From Aquisalimonas sp. (lineage in GTDB: Bacteria; Pseudomonadota; Gammaproteobacteria; Nitrococcales; Aquisalimonadaceae): DNA of 13,275 nucleotides. The stretch spans positions 1 through 13,275 of the forward strand of contig SLMR01000060.1 of assembly GCA_007133445.1 (NCBI GenBank). Reading direction: 5' to 3'. This document shows positions 6,865-12,618 of the stretch, piece by piece (the stretch's first letter is position 1; the number at the start of each line of letters is the position of its first letter). Both the position numbers and the translations under genes were made by a program. The notes below the pieces were generated by a model. It was not told the origin of the DNA and made no database searches. It saw nothing but the letters and a program-made list of their open reading frames with translations.

Positions 6865-6999
6865 ATGATGATGCGACTGCGTGACACCGTCCGTGACCTG
6901 TTCCGCCCGGGTGGCCTGCGGCGGCATCCGCTGCTGGCCGGCGTGGCCCTGGCCGTGGTGGCCTTTATCATTATCGGTCTGGTGATGCGACCGATGTAG
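6865..6999 (+). CDS. Small single-pass membrane protein, 44 residues
   Basis: The reading frame gives a basic amphipathic start (MMMRLRDTVRDLFRPGG), then LRRHPLL, then one strongly hydrophobic segment (about residues 23-41, 'LAGVALAVVAFIIIGLVM') and a short end (RPM). The Arg-rich N-terminus suggests it stays in the cytoplasm with a single inner-membrane helix. Three ATG codons stand in a row (6865, 6868, 6871), any of which may be the start; a possible ribosome site CGAGGA lies 11-17 bases before them. It begins 38 bases after the metzincin gene on the same strand and is probably co-transcribed, which raises the idea of an accessory to that protease. I do not recognise a family. The evidence is a good TM pattern plus position, so the call is moderate. 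Confidence 0.5.
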   Translation: MMMRLRDTVRDLFRPGGLRRHPLLAGVALAVVAFIIIGLVMRPM

Positions 7000-7031
7000 G
7001 CCGGTACGGCTGCAAGCGCCGCGAACAGGCA

Positions 7032-7046
7032 CTACCCTTGCGGTAG
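7032..7046. promoter_or_regulatory. Inverted repeat in front of the metallothionein gene (possible metal-regulator operator)
   Basis: CTACC-CTTGC-GGTAG is a perfect 5-5-5 inverted repeat, 30 bases before the metallothionein ATG. Symmetric sites between promoter elements are typical of MerR-family metal sensors, and the core resembles the symmetry of copper/zinc MerR operators. However, I find no good -35/-10 pair with a 19-base spacer around it, so the assignment is tentative. A transcript-start hairpin or chance are alternatives. Confidence 0.25.
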
Positions 7047-7076
7047 ACGAATGGACGTCAGCGAGGAGGCCGAACC

Positions 7077-7244
7077 ATGAGTGAAGTGGATCGCGTGAAG
7101 TGTGCATGCAGTGATTGTGTCTGCGTGATTGCGCCGGAGAAGGCTGTGGAACGCGACGGCAAGCTCTACTGCGGCAATTCCTGCGCGAAAGGGCACAGCG
7201 ATGGCGCCGGCTGTGGCCATGTGGGCTGCGAATGCGCCGGTTGA
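7077..7244 (+). CDS. Bacterial metallothionein (SmtA/BmtA type)
   Basis: 55 residues, nine cysteines at 9, 11, 14, 16, 32, 36, 46, 51 and 53. The order is CxCxxCxC ('KCACSDCVCV'), a short strand 'AVERDGKLYCGNSCAKGH', and a C-terminal 'GCGHVGCECAG'. This is the pattern of the cyanobacterial SmtA and Pseudomonas BmtA family (about 56 residues, nine Cys), which binds four zinc ions and also Cd or Cu in the cytoplasm. His40 and His48 match two of the SmtA histidine ligands; the third, at the SmtA C-terminus, is replaced by alanine. A strong ribosome site (GAGGAGG) lies 8 bases before the ATG. It follows the 44-residue membrane protein by 77 bases and ends 5 bases before a strong hairpin, so it is probably its own unit. 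Base composition looks less GC-rich than its neighbours, perhaps from transfer. Length, cysteine spacing and start all fit. Confidence 0.93.
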   Translation: MSEVDRVKCACSDCVCVIAPEKAVERDGKLYCGNSCAKGHSDGAGCGHVGCECAG

Positions 7245-7249
7245 AGAAC

Positions 7250-7276
7250 TCCCTTCGTGCTTGATCCACGAAGGGA
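7250..7276 (+). terminator. 10-bp stem hairpin after the metallothionein gene
   Basis: TCCCTTCGTG (7250-7259) pairs perfectly with CACGAAGGGA (7267-7276) around a 7-base loop. It begins 5 bases after the metallothionein stop, the place of an intrinsic terminator. There is no T-run after it on the + strand, so termination may be weak or factor-assisted, or it may stabilise the small mRNA. It also separates the metallothionein from the dacB-like gene. Confidence 0.5.
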
Positions 7277-7333
7277 CTGAACAAACAGACGAAAACGCTG
7301 GTGCGCCGCCCGGACTCGGTGCAGAGTACCTGG

Positions 7334-8800
7334 ATGCGCGACTGCATACGGGTACTGTGCGATAGGGGGACGCGTCTCTGCCTCATGGCGGGGGTCGCGT
7401 TGTTCTATGCCGTCCCGGTCCTGGCGCAGAACCAGTTGCCCTCCTCCGTTCAGGACGTCCTCGATGAGTGGAACGTGCCCGCCGACGCGGTCAGCGTCCT
7501 GGTCCAGCACCGAGGCAAGGCCGGGACGCCGCTGCAGGTGAATGCCGAGGTCCCGCGCAACCCGGCGTCGGTGATGAAACTATTCACCACCTATGCCGCC
7601 CTGGAAGCGCTCGGTCCCGGCTACACTTGGCAGACCCGCGTGCACGCCGGCGGCCCGGTGCGGGATGGCCGTCTGCTGGGGGATCTCTGGTTCGAAGGTG
7701 GCGGGGATCCTTTCCTCACCGCCGAGGACTTCTGGAGCTTGCTTGGCGCAGTCCGGCGACGCGGCATCGACCACATCGACGGCGATCTCGTCTTCGATGT
7801 CAGTCGGTTCCAGCCCGCCGAGCGTGACCCTGGCGCCTTCGACAACCGGCCATACCACGCCTACAACCAGCCCCCGCACCCGTTGCTGGTGAACCTCAAC
7901 GCCATCAAGTTCGAGCTCGAGTCCTTGCAGACGGACGGCGACGTACGCGTCTCCATGCATCCACCGCTGGGTAATCTGCCGGTGGAGAATCGCCTCAGGG
8001 CGGATCCCGAAGCCTGGTGCGGCGCCTACCGGTGGTACGTGGACTACCGGGTTGACGGCAGCGCGAAACTGCCCCTGGCGGTGCTGGAGGGGCGGCACGG
8101 GGCCGGCTGCGGCCCGCGTCGCCTGCACCGCGCCGGACTGCCGGTGGAAACCTACGTCCACGGCCTGTTCGATGCTCTGTGGGAGCACTGGGGCGGAGGG
8201 TTTTCCGGCGGCTGGCGCAATGGCACCTGGGCAAACGTCACCGCCGAACCGCTGGCGCAGCACGAATCCCGCCCGCTGGCCGAAGTTGCGCGTTACACCA
8301 ACAAGTTCAGCAACAATGTCATGGCGCGGCACCTGGCCCTGACCCTGGCGGCAGAACACGGCATGCGGCCGGCGTCCGAGGCGGACGGGCGAGCGGCCAT
8401 GCTGGCGGTACTGCAGGACCAGGGACTGGCGCTGCAGGACTTTGAGCTGGACGAGGTAGCAGGCCTGTCCCGGGACAACCGCGTCACTGTCGCGGAGGTG
8501 GCAGCGCTGCTCCAGCACGCGGCGGACAGCCTGGTCATGCCGGAGTTCATCGCTTCCCTGCCGGTGGCCGGGGTCGACGGCACCTTGCGCAACCGCTTCC
8601 GCGGCGAGCCCGAGGCGGGGCGGGTCCGGGCCAAGACGGGCTCCATCAACCACGTCTCGGGCATTGGCGGTTACGTCCGTAGTCGCGACGGCGAGGAGTT
8701 GATCGTGGCCGTACTGATCAATCACGAGAATGCCCACCGCGGCTCGGGCACGGCAATCCAGAACGCCGTCCTGCGGTGGGCGTTCAACGGGGCCGGCTAG
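7334..8800 (+). CDS. dacB: D-Ala-D-Ala carboxypeptidase/endopeptidase, PBP4 type (peptidase family S13)
   Basis: 488 residues from ATG 7334, near E. coli PBP4 (477). After a signal peptide (basic N-terminus, hydrophobic 'MAGVALFYAVPVLA', cleavage near 'AQNQ') come the three penicillin-binding motifs in order. These are Ser79-x-x-Lys82 (SVMK, nucleophile and base), Ser326-Asn-Asn (SNN) and Lys434-Thr-Gly (KTG). The ~245-residue spacing between the first and second motifs is the large insertion typical of family S13. It acts in the periplasm on peptidoglycan, removing the terminal D-alanine or cutting cross-links. The start is uncertain: GTG 7301 and ATG 7385 are in frame, and none has a strong ribosome site; 7334 gives the best signal peptide. 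The gene is alone on this strand and its last 4 bases overlap the end of convergent bioF. A housekeeping cell-wall gene with no sign of damage. Confidence 0.88.
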   Translation: MRDCIRVLCDRGTRLCLMAGVALFYAVPVLAQNQLPSSVQDVLDEWNVPADAVSVLVQHRGKAGTPLQVNAEVPRNPASVMKLFTTYAALEALGPGYTWQTRVHAGGPVRDGRLLGDLWFEGGGDPFLTAEDFWSLLGAVRRRGIDHIDGDLVFDVSRFQPAERDPGAFDNRPYHAYNQPPHPLLVNLNAIKFELESLQTDGDVRVSMHPPLGNLPVENRLRADPEAWCGAYRWYVDYRVDGSAKLPLAVLEGRHGAGCGPRRLHRAGLPVETYVHGLFDALWEHWGGGFSGGWRNGTWANVTAEPLAQHESRPLAEVARYTNKFSNNVMARHLALTLAAEHGMRPASEADGRAAMLAVLQDQGLALQDFELDEVAGLSRDNRVTVAEVAALLQHAADSLVMPEFIASLPVAGVDGTLRNRFRGEPEAGRVRAKTGSINHVSGIGGYVRSRDGEELIVAVLINHENAHRGSGTAIQNAVLRWAFNGAG

Positions 8801-10002
8801 ATCTCCCTCGCCCCGGCGGTTTCAAGGCACGTGCTGCCATCCAGGTGGCGACCCAGCGCGTCCAGCAACGTGTCCACGTCCCCTTCGCTGTGCGCCGCCG
8901 AGAGGGTAACGCGCAGGCGTGCCGTCCCCTCCGGCACCGTCGGCGGGCGGATGGCGGTAATCAGCAGACCTTCGCGTTCCAGGGCCCGCGCCAGGCGCAG
9001 GGCGAGTTCCGGTGCACCCACCATGAGCGGTTGTATCGGCGTGCGCGAGGGCGAGACGGGCAGGCCCAGCGCCTGCAGGCCATCGCGGAAACGCTGCACC
9101 AGCAGGTCCAGATGATCGCGCCGCCAGCCCTCCTCCCGGGCGATCCGAACAGCCACCCTTGTGGCTGCCGCCACAGGCGGCGGTGGTGCGGTGGTGTACA
9201 CGTACGTCCGCGCCCGCTGGACGAGGTATTCGATCAGGGTCTCGCTACCGGCGACAAAGGCGCCGAAACTGCCCAATGCTTTCCCCAGAGTGCCGACGTA
9301 CACCGGCACTGCGTCCACGTCGAGCCCGGCCTCGCGCACGGCGCCACCGCCCTGCGGCCCCAGCACGCCGATGCCGTGGGCGTCGTCCACCATCAGGGTG
9401 GCATCCCGCTGCGCCGCCAGGTCAGCGAGCGCCGTCAGGGGCGCCAAGTCGCCGTCCATGCTGAACACCGTGTCCGTCACGATCAGGTCGTGCTCGGCCT
9501 GACCTGACGCCAGGCGGGACCTGAGATCGGTGGTATCGGCATGCGTGTACCGCTCCATGGGGGCGCGACAGAGCCAGCCGCCATCCAGCAGCGAGGCGTG
9601 GTTCAGCCGATCCTCCAGCACCCGGTCACCCGGGTCGGCCAGCGCATTGATCGTGCCCACGTTGGCCATGTAGCCGGTGGAGAAAAGCAGGGCCCGCGGC
9701 CGGCCGACGAGATCGGCCAGTTCCTCCTCCAGCGCCTCGTGCTCGGTAGTGTGCCCGGTAATCAGGTGCGCGGCGCCGCTGCCGGCCGGCCCCTGCTCCA
9801 GCGCCTTCGTCATGGCCCGCGCCAGCCGCCGGTCGCCGGCGAGTCCGAGATAATCGTTACTGCAGAAGTTGCGACACTCCCGGCCGTCAACGCGCACCCG
9901 GGCGCCGTCCAGGTGCTCAACCGTGCGTCGATGCCGGTAGAGCGCCTGCTCACGGCGCGTTCGCAGGGCGGCGTCCAGCCGCCGGTGTAGTGTGGTACTC
10001 AC
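8797..10002 (-). CDS. bioF: 8-amino-7-oxononanoate synthase (biotin synthesis)
   Basis: 401 residues, close to the family's usual 385-400. This fold type I PLP enzyme condenses pimeloyl-ACP (or -CoA) with L-alanine to form 8-amino-7-oxononanoate, an early step of biotin ring assembly in the cytosol. Counting from the 10002 start: 'NFCSNDYLGL' near 45-54, 'GSGAAHLITG' near 74-83, His135 in 'NHASL', Asp206 and His209 in 'VDDAHGIGVLG', and the PLP lysine Lys241 in 'GTLGKALG'. All catalytic residues are present. GTG 10002 is preferred over GTG 10008 because the long purine run GAGGGGGGAG ends 5 bases before it, and touches the 10008 codon. It lies 79 bases after bioA on the same strand, and the BirA-like operator covers this gap. 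KBL-type or serine palmitoyltransferase-like paralogues are similar, but the bioA neighbour settles the call. Confidence 0.93.
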   Translation of the reverse strand: MSTTLHRRLDAALRTRREQALYRHRRTVEHLDGARVRVDGRECRNFCSNDYLGLAGDRRLARAMTKALEQGPAGSGAAHLITGHTTEHEALEEELADLVGRPRALLFSTGYMANVGTINALADPGDRVLEDRLNHASLLDGGWLCRAPMERYTHADTTDLRSRLASGQAEHDLIVTDTVFSMDGDLAPLTALADLAAQRDATLMVDDAHGIGVLGPQGGGAVREAGLDVDAVPVYVGTLGKALGSFGAFVAGSETLIEYLVQRARTYVYTTAPPPPVAAATRVAVRIAREEGWRRDHLDLLVQRFRDGLQALGLPVSPSRTPIQPLMVGAPELALRLARALEREGLLITAIRPPTVPEGTARLRVTLSAAHSEGDVDTLLDALGRHLDGSTCLETAGAREI

Positions 10003-10007
10003 GGGCA

Positions 10008-10017
10008 CTCCCCCCTC
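10008..10017 (-). promoter_or_regulatory. Ribosome binding site deciding the bioF start
   Basis: On the minus strand the purine run GAGGGGGGAG ends 5 bases before GTG 10002 and overlaps the alternative GTG 10008. The spacing makes 10002 the functional start. Confidence 0.6.
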
Positions 10018-10054
10018 GTCCGGATAGGCGAAAGGGTCCAGCCGAGCGGAGCCT

Positions 10055-10087
10055 GTGTCAACCGATATTCACAAACCCGGTTTACAC
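10055..10087. promoter_or_regulatory. BirA-type biotin operator between bioA and bioF
   Basis: GTGTCAACC-N15-GGTTTACAC: the arms are inverted repeats with 8 of 9 bases paired. They closely match the biotin repressor site TTGTAAACC-N14-16-GGTTTACAA known from bacterial bio genes. The right arm overlaps the last codons and stop (TAA at 10084-10082) of bioA. On the bioF strand the left arm reads TTGACA (10061-10056), a perfect -35. The -10 at the expected place is poor (GACCCT), so I do not claim a complete promoter. BirA bound with biotinoyl-AMP would then block transcription of bioF from inside the operon, or act as a roadblock to readthrough from bioA. Confidence 0.65.
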
Positions 10088-11386
10088 TGACGCCGCCTGC
10101 ACGTCACCGAGTACCCTGTGAACGGCGCCGGTCAGCGCTGCCAGATCGGCGTCACCCATGACGTAGGGCGGCATCAGGTAGACCATCCGCCCGAACGGCC
10201 GTACCCACACGCCGGCCTCCACGAACTGCGGCACCAGCGCGCGCATGTCCACCGGTTCATCAAGCTGCACCACTCCGATGGCGCCGAGGGCACGGATGTC
10301 GGCGACGCCCTGCAATGCGGCGCAGGGCGCGAGCCCCTGGCGCAGCCCGGTCTCAAGCCGCTGCACATCATCCTGCCAGCCACTGGCCAGCAGCAGATCG
10401 ATACTGGCCACCGCCACGGCACAGGCCAGCGGATTGCCCATGAACGTGGGACCGTGCATGAAGCAGCCGGCCCCGCCCCGGGAAATGGTCTCGGCGATCT
10501 CCCGGGTGGCCAGGGTCGCGGCCAGGGTCATGGTGCCTCCGGTGAGCGCCTTGCCCAGGCACATGATGTCCGGGCTGATGCCGGCGTGCTCGCAGGCGAA
10601 CAGCCGCCCACTGCGGCCGAATCCGGTGGCGATCTCGTCGGCGATCAACAGCACGCCGTGGCGATCGCAGAGTTCCCGCACGCCCCGGAGGTATTCGGGG
10701 TGATAGAAGTGCATGCCACCCGCACCCTGCACCACGGGCTCCAGGATCACCGCTGCCAGCTCGTCGCCATGCTGCTCGATCAGGGCGGCGATGCCGTCCA
10801 GGTCGCGGGAATCCCACGGCTCGTCGTAGCGGCAGGCTGGCGCCGGAGCGAAGAGTTGCTCGGTCACGACGCCACTGAACAGGTGGTGCATCCCCGTCAC
10901 CGGATCACAGACCGACATGGCCCCCAGGGTGTCGCCGTGATAGCCCTGGCGCAGGGCCAGCATCCGGTGCTTGGCGGGCTTGCCCCGGGCCTGCCAGTAC
11001 TGGATGGCCATCTTCATGGCCACTTCGATGGACACGGACCCGGAATCCGCCAGGAACACCTTCTCCAGAGCCGGTGGCGTCAGCTCCACCAGGCGCCGTC
11101 CCAGCTCAATGGCCGGCTCGTGGGTCAGCCCGCCGAACATGACGTGCGGCGTCTTCCCCAACTGCCCCTCCAGGGCCTCGACGAGCGCGGGGTGCCGGTA
11201 GCCGTGTATGGCACACCACCAGGATGCCATGCCATCGATGAGTTCGCGGCCGTCGGCGAGCTTCAGACGCACGCCCTCGGCGGACGCCACCGGCCAGACG
11301 GGGGTTGGCTCCAGCATGGACGTGTAGGGGTGCCAGAGGTGATCGTGGTCGAACTGCAGTGCCTGATCCCAGTACGCGTTGGCCAT
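10082..11386 (-). CDS. bioA: Adenosylmethionine-8-amino-7-oxononanoate aminotransferase (biotin synthesis)
   Basis: 434 residues, a normal length for BioA (E. coli 429). It converts 8-amino-7-oxononanoate to 7,8-diaminononanoate using S-adenosylmethionine as amino donor and PLP as cofactor, in the cytosol; this is the step right after BioF. Motifs: 'LWHPYTSM' (17-24, typical BioA start), '[13 protein letters not shown]' (51-63), '[11 protein letters not shown]' (148-158), Asp250 in '[13 protein letters not shown]' (PLP contact) and PLP lysine Lys279 in 'CLGKALTGG'. The SWW and LWHPYT features separate it from general class III aminotransferases. ATG 11386 is preceded by AGGAGAAGGA; an open extension to 11503 lacks similarity. 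It is the first gene of bioA-bioF; bioB, bioC and bioD are not in the window. The leader (11387 up to about 11490) holds small GC hairpins and no clear promoter. Confidence 0.94.
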   Translation of the reverse strand: MANAYWDQALQFDHDHLWHPYTSMLEPTPVWPVASAEGVRLKLADGRELIDGMASWWCAIHGYRHPALVEALEGQLGKTPHVMFGGLTHEPAIELGRRLVELTPPALEKVFLADSGSVSIEVAMKMAIQYWQARGKPAKHRMLALRQGYHGDTLGAMSVCDPVTGMHHLFSGVVTEQLFAPAPACRYDEPWDSRDLDGIAALIEQHGDELAAVILEPVVQGAGGMHFYHPEYLRGVRELCDRHGVLLIADEIATGFGRSGRLFACEHAGISPDIMCLGKALTGGTMTLAATLATREIAETISRGGAGCFMHGPTFMGNPLACAVAVASIDLLLASGWQDDVQRLETGLRQGLAPCAALQGVADIRALGAIGVVQLDEPVDMRALVPQFVEAGVWVRPFGRMVYLMPPYVMGDADLAALTGAVHRVLGDVQAASV

Positions 11387-11488
11387 GAATCCTTCTCCTG
11401 CATGTTGTCCGGGGCCGCGCTGGAGGCCGTCACGCCCCCGAGTTCGCCTCGGCCCCGCGTCGGAGCGGGTATATTGTGGGTGAACGGT

Positions 11489-11505
11489 TTTTGGCTTGAC
11501 CAAAA
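11489..11505. promoter_or_regulatory. Inverted repeat over the -35 of the molybdenum-cofactor operon (possible operator)
   Basis: TTTTGGCTTGACCAAAA is a 6-5-6 perfect inverted repeat. It contains the TTGACC -35 (11496-11501) of the + strand operon promoter, so a protein bound here would block that promoter. It lies 103 bases before bioA on the other strand. TTGG-N5-CCAA resembles GntR-family (PdhR/FadR-like) or LysR-type half-site spacing, but no regulator can be named from the bases alone. Confidence 0.35.
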
Positions 11506-11524
11506 CACGCCCCTGAGTTATTAA
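11496..11524 (+). promoter_or_regulatory. Sigma70-type promoter of the xdhC-like operon
   Basis: -35 TTGACC (11496-11501, 5 of 6), a 17-base spacer, and -10 TATTAA (11519-11524, 4 of 6). Transcription would start near 11531, about 38 bases before the ATG at 11569. This is the best core promoter seen in the window and has an inverted repeat across its -35. Confidence 0.55.
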
Positions 11525-11568
11525 TCAAACGACCAATAACATCCTGGACCGAATCCCGAGAGGCCACC

Positions 11569-11934
11569 ATGACGTCTCCTGCGCCGGCACAGACGACAGA
11601 CACCGTGGATGACGACCTGCTGATCCTGTCCCAGGCCGCCGATTGGCTACGGGCCGGACGCCAGGTGGCGATTGCGCGCGTGGTGCAGACCTGGGGGTCA
11701 TCTCCAAGGCCGGTGGGCAGCGTCATGGCGGTGGATGACGGCATGCACATGATCGGTTCGGTCAGCGGCGGCTGCGTTGAGTCCGCGGTGGTCCAGGAGG
11801 CGCAGGACGTCATGGTACACCGCGAACCGCAGGTGCTGGAGTTCGGTGTCACCAATGAGGACGCCTGGAGCGTCGGCCTGGCTTGTGGCGGCACTATTCG
11901 CATCCTTGTCGAACCCGTCACCGGCGAGGTCTGA
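11569..11934 (+). CDS. XdhC/CoxI family protein, N-terminal domain as a separate gene
   Basis: 121 residues corresponding to the XdhC_CoxI domain alone. Typical motifs: 'TWGSSPRPVGSVMAV' (41-55), 'GSVSGGCVESAV' (63-74, with the conserved Cys69) and 'GLACGGTIRILVEP' (103-116, Cys106). Proteins of this family bind molybdenum cofactor, guide its sulfuration and insert it into xanthine dehydrogenase/CO dehydrogenase-type enzymes in the cytoplasm. The usual protein is ~250-400 residues and joins this domain to a Rossmann-like C-terminal domain. Here that second part is the next gene, 3 bases after the TGA. Both halves keep clean starts and conserved motifs, so I read a two-gene arrangement, not a frameshift; CoxI/CoxF-type systems also use separate proteins. 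The ATG is preceded by GAGAGG. First gene of a three-gene operon. Confidence 0.85.
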   Translation: MTSPAPAQTTDTVDDDLLILSQAADWLRAGRQVAIARVVQTWGSSPRPVGSVMAVDDGMHMIGSVSGGCVESAVVQEAQDVMVHREPQVLEFGVTNEDAWSVGLACGGTIRILVEPVTGEV

Positions 11935-11937
11935 GCC

Positions 11938-12618
11938 GTGCACGCAACCACCATCGAACGTCTCCGGCAAGCGCGTCACGAACAGAGCCCCGTGGTCCTG
12001 GCCACCCGTCTCCGGGATGGCGAAGAGCGGATTGTCGAAGCAACGGATACGTCCAAGCTCGCGGGGCCGGCGCAGGAGGCGTTGCAGCTCGACCGCAGCG
12101 GAGCGGTGGACATCGACGGCGAAGAGTGGTTCCTGCAGGTCTTCAACCCGCCGCTGCGCATGCTCATCATCGGCGGCGTGCACATCGCCCAGCACCTGGC
12201 GCCCATGGCCCGCCAGGCAGGCTACGCGGTGACCCTGATCGACCCGCGGGCCGCGTTCGCGTCCGCCGAGCGTTTCCCGGGAACGGACCTGAACAACCAG
12301 TGGCCGGCCAAAGCCATGGCGGAACTCCGGCCCGATCGGCGCACCGCGGTGGCGGCGCTCACCCATGACCCCAAGATCGACGATCCGGCCCTGGAGGCCG
12401 CCCTGCACAGTGAGGCGTTCTACGTCGGCGCGCTGGGGAGTCGCCGCACGCACGCCGCCCGTTGCGAGCGCCTCGCCGAGGGCGGGTTGCCCCGGCAGCT
12501 GCTCACACGCATCCACGCCCCCATCGGCCTCGATCTGGGCGCACGCACGCCCGCGGAAATCGCAGTCAGCATCGTCGCCGAGGTCACCCAGGCGTTGCGC
12601 CGGGGCGGCACGTCATGA
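11938..12618 (+). CDS. XdhC family protein, Rossmann-fold C-terminal domain (separate gene)
   Basis: 226 residues. A short N-terminal region (1-70) comes before a nucleotide-binding-like strand-turn 'MLIIGGVHIAQHLAPMA' (75-91), then 'TLIDPRAAFASAERF' (99-113). These are followed by 'ALTHDPKIDDPAL', 'YVGALGSRRTHAAR' (162-175) and 'HAPIGLDLGARTPAEIAVSI' (193-212), all diagnostic of the XdhC C-terminal domain. It should work with the preceding gene as the two halves of a molybdenum-cofactor chaperone for a Mo hydroxylase. GTG 11938 lies 3 bases after the previous stop with GAGGT 8 bases before it, so translation is probably coupled. Its stop overlaps the next gene's start (ATGA, 12615-12618). 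In family terms the protein binds Mo-cofactor and may handle its sulfuration; a dinucleotide ligand is inferred, not shown. Confidence 0.87.
   Translation: MHATTIERLRQARHEQSPVVLATRLRDGEERIVEATDTSKLAGPAQEALQLDRSGAVDIDGEEWFLQVFNPPLRMLIIGGVHIAQHLAPMARQAGYAVTLIDPRAAFASAERFPGTDLNNQWPAKAMAELRPDRRTAVAALTHDPKIDDPALEAALHSEAFYVGALGSRRTHAARCERLAEGGLPRQLLTRIHAPIGLDLGARTPAEIAVSIVAEVTQALRRGGTS

Noticed and set aside
7261..7274. TTGATCCACGAAGG, which begins like an FNR half-site
   Set aside because: The second half-site (ATCAA) is absent; the bases are explained by the loop and stem of the hairpin after the metallothionein gene.
10033..10061. A full sigma70 promoter for bioF
   Set aside because: The -35 TTGACA is perfect but the hexamer at the right spacing (GACCCT) matches the -10 poorly, so only the operator is claimed.
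10118..11524. Large + strand open frame opposite bioA
   Set aside because: bioA on the minus strand has all catalytic motifs; the antisense frame has His/Gln/Gly-rich composition typical of GC shadows.
11932..11940. A frameshift or pseudogene explanation for the split XdhC
   Set aside because: Both parts keep their motifs, the second has its own ribosome site and start, and domain boundaries coincide with the gene boundary. Kept as a possible alternative only at the single TGA codon.
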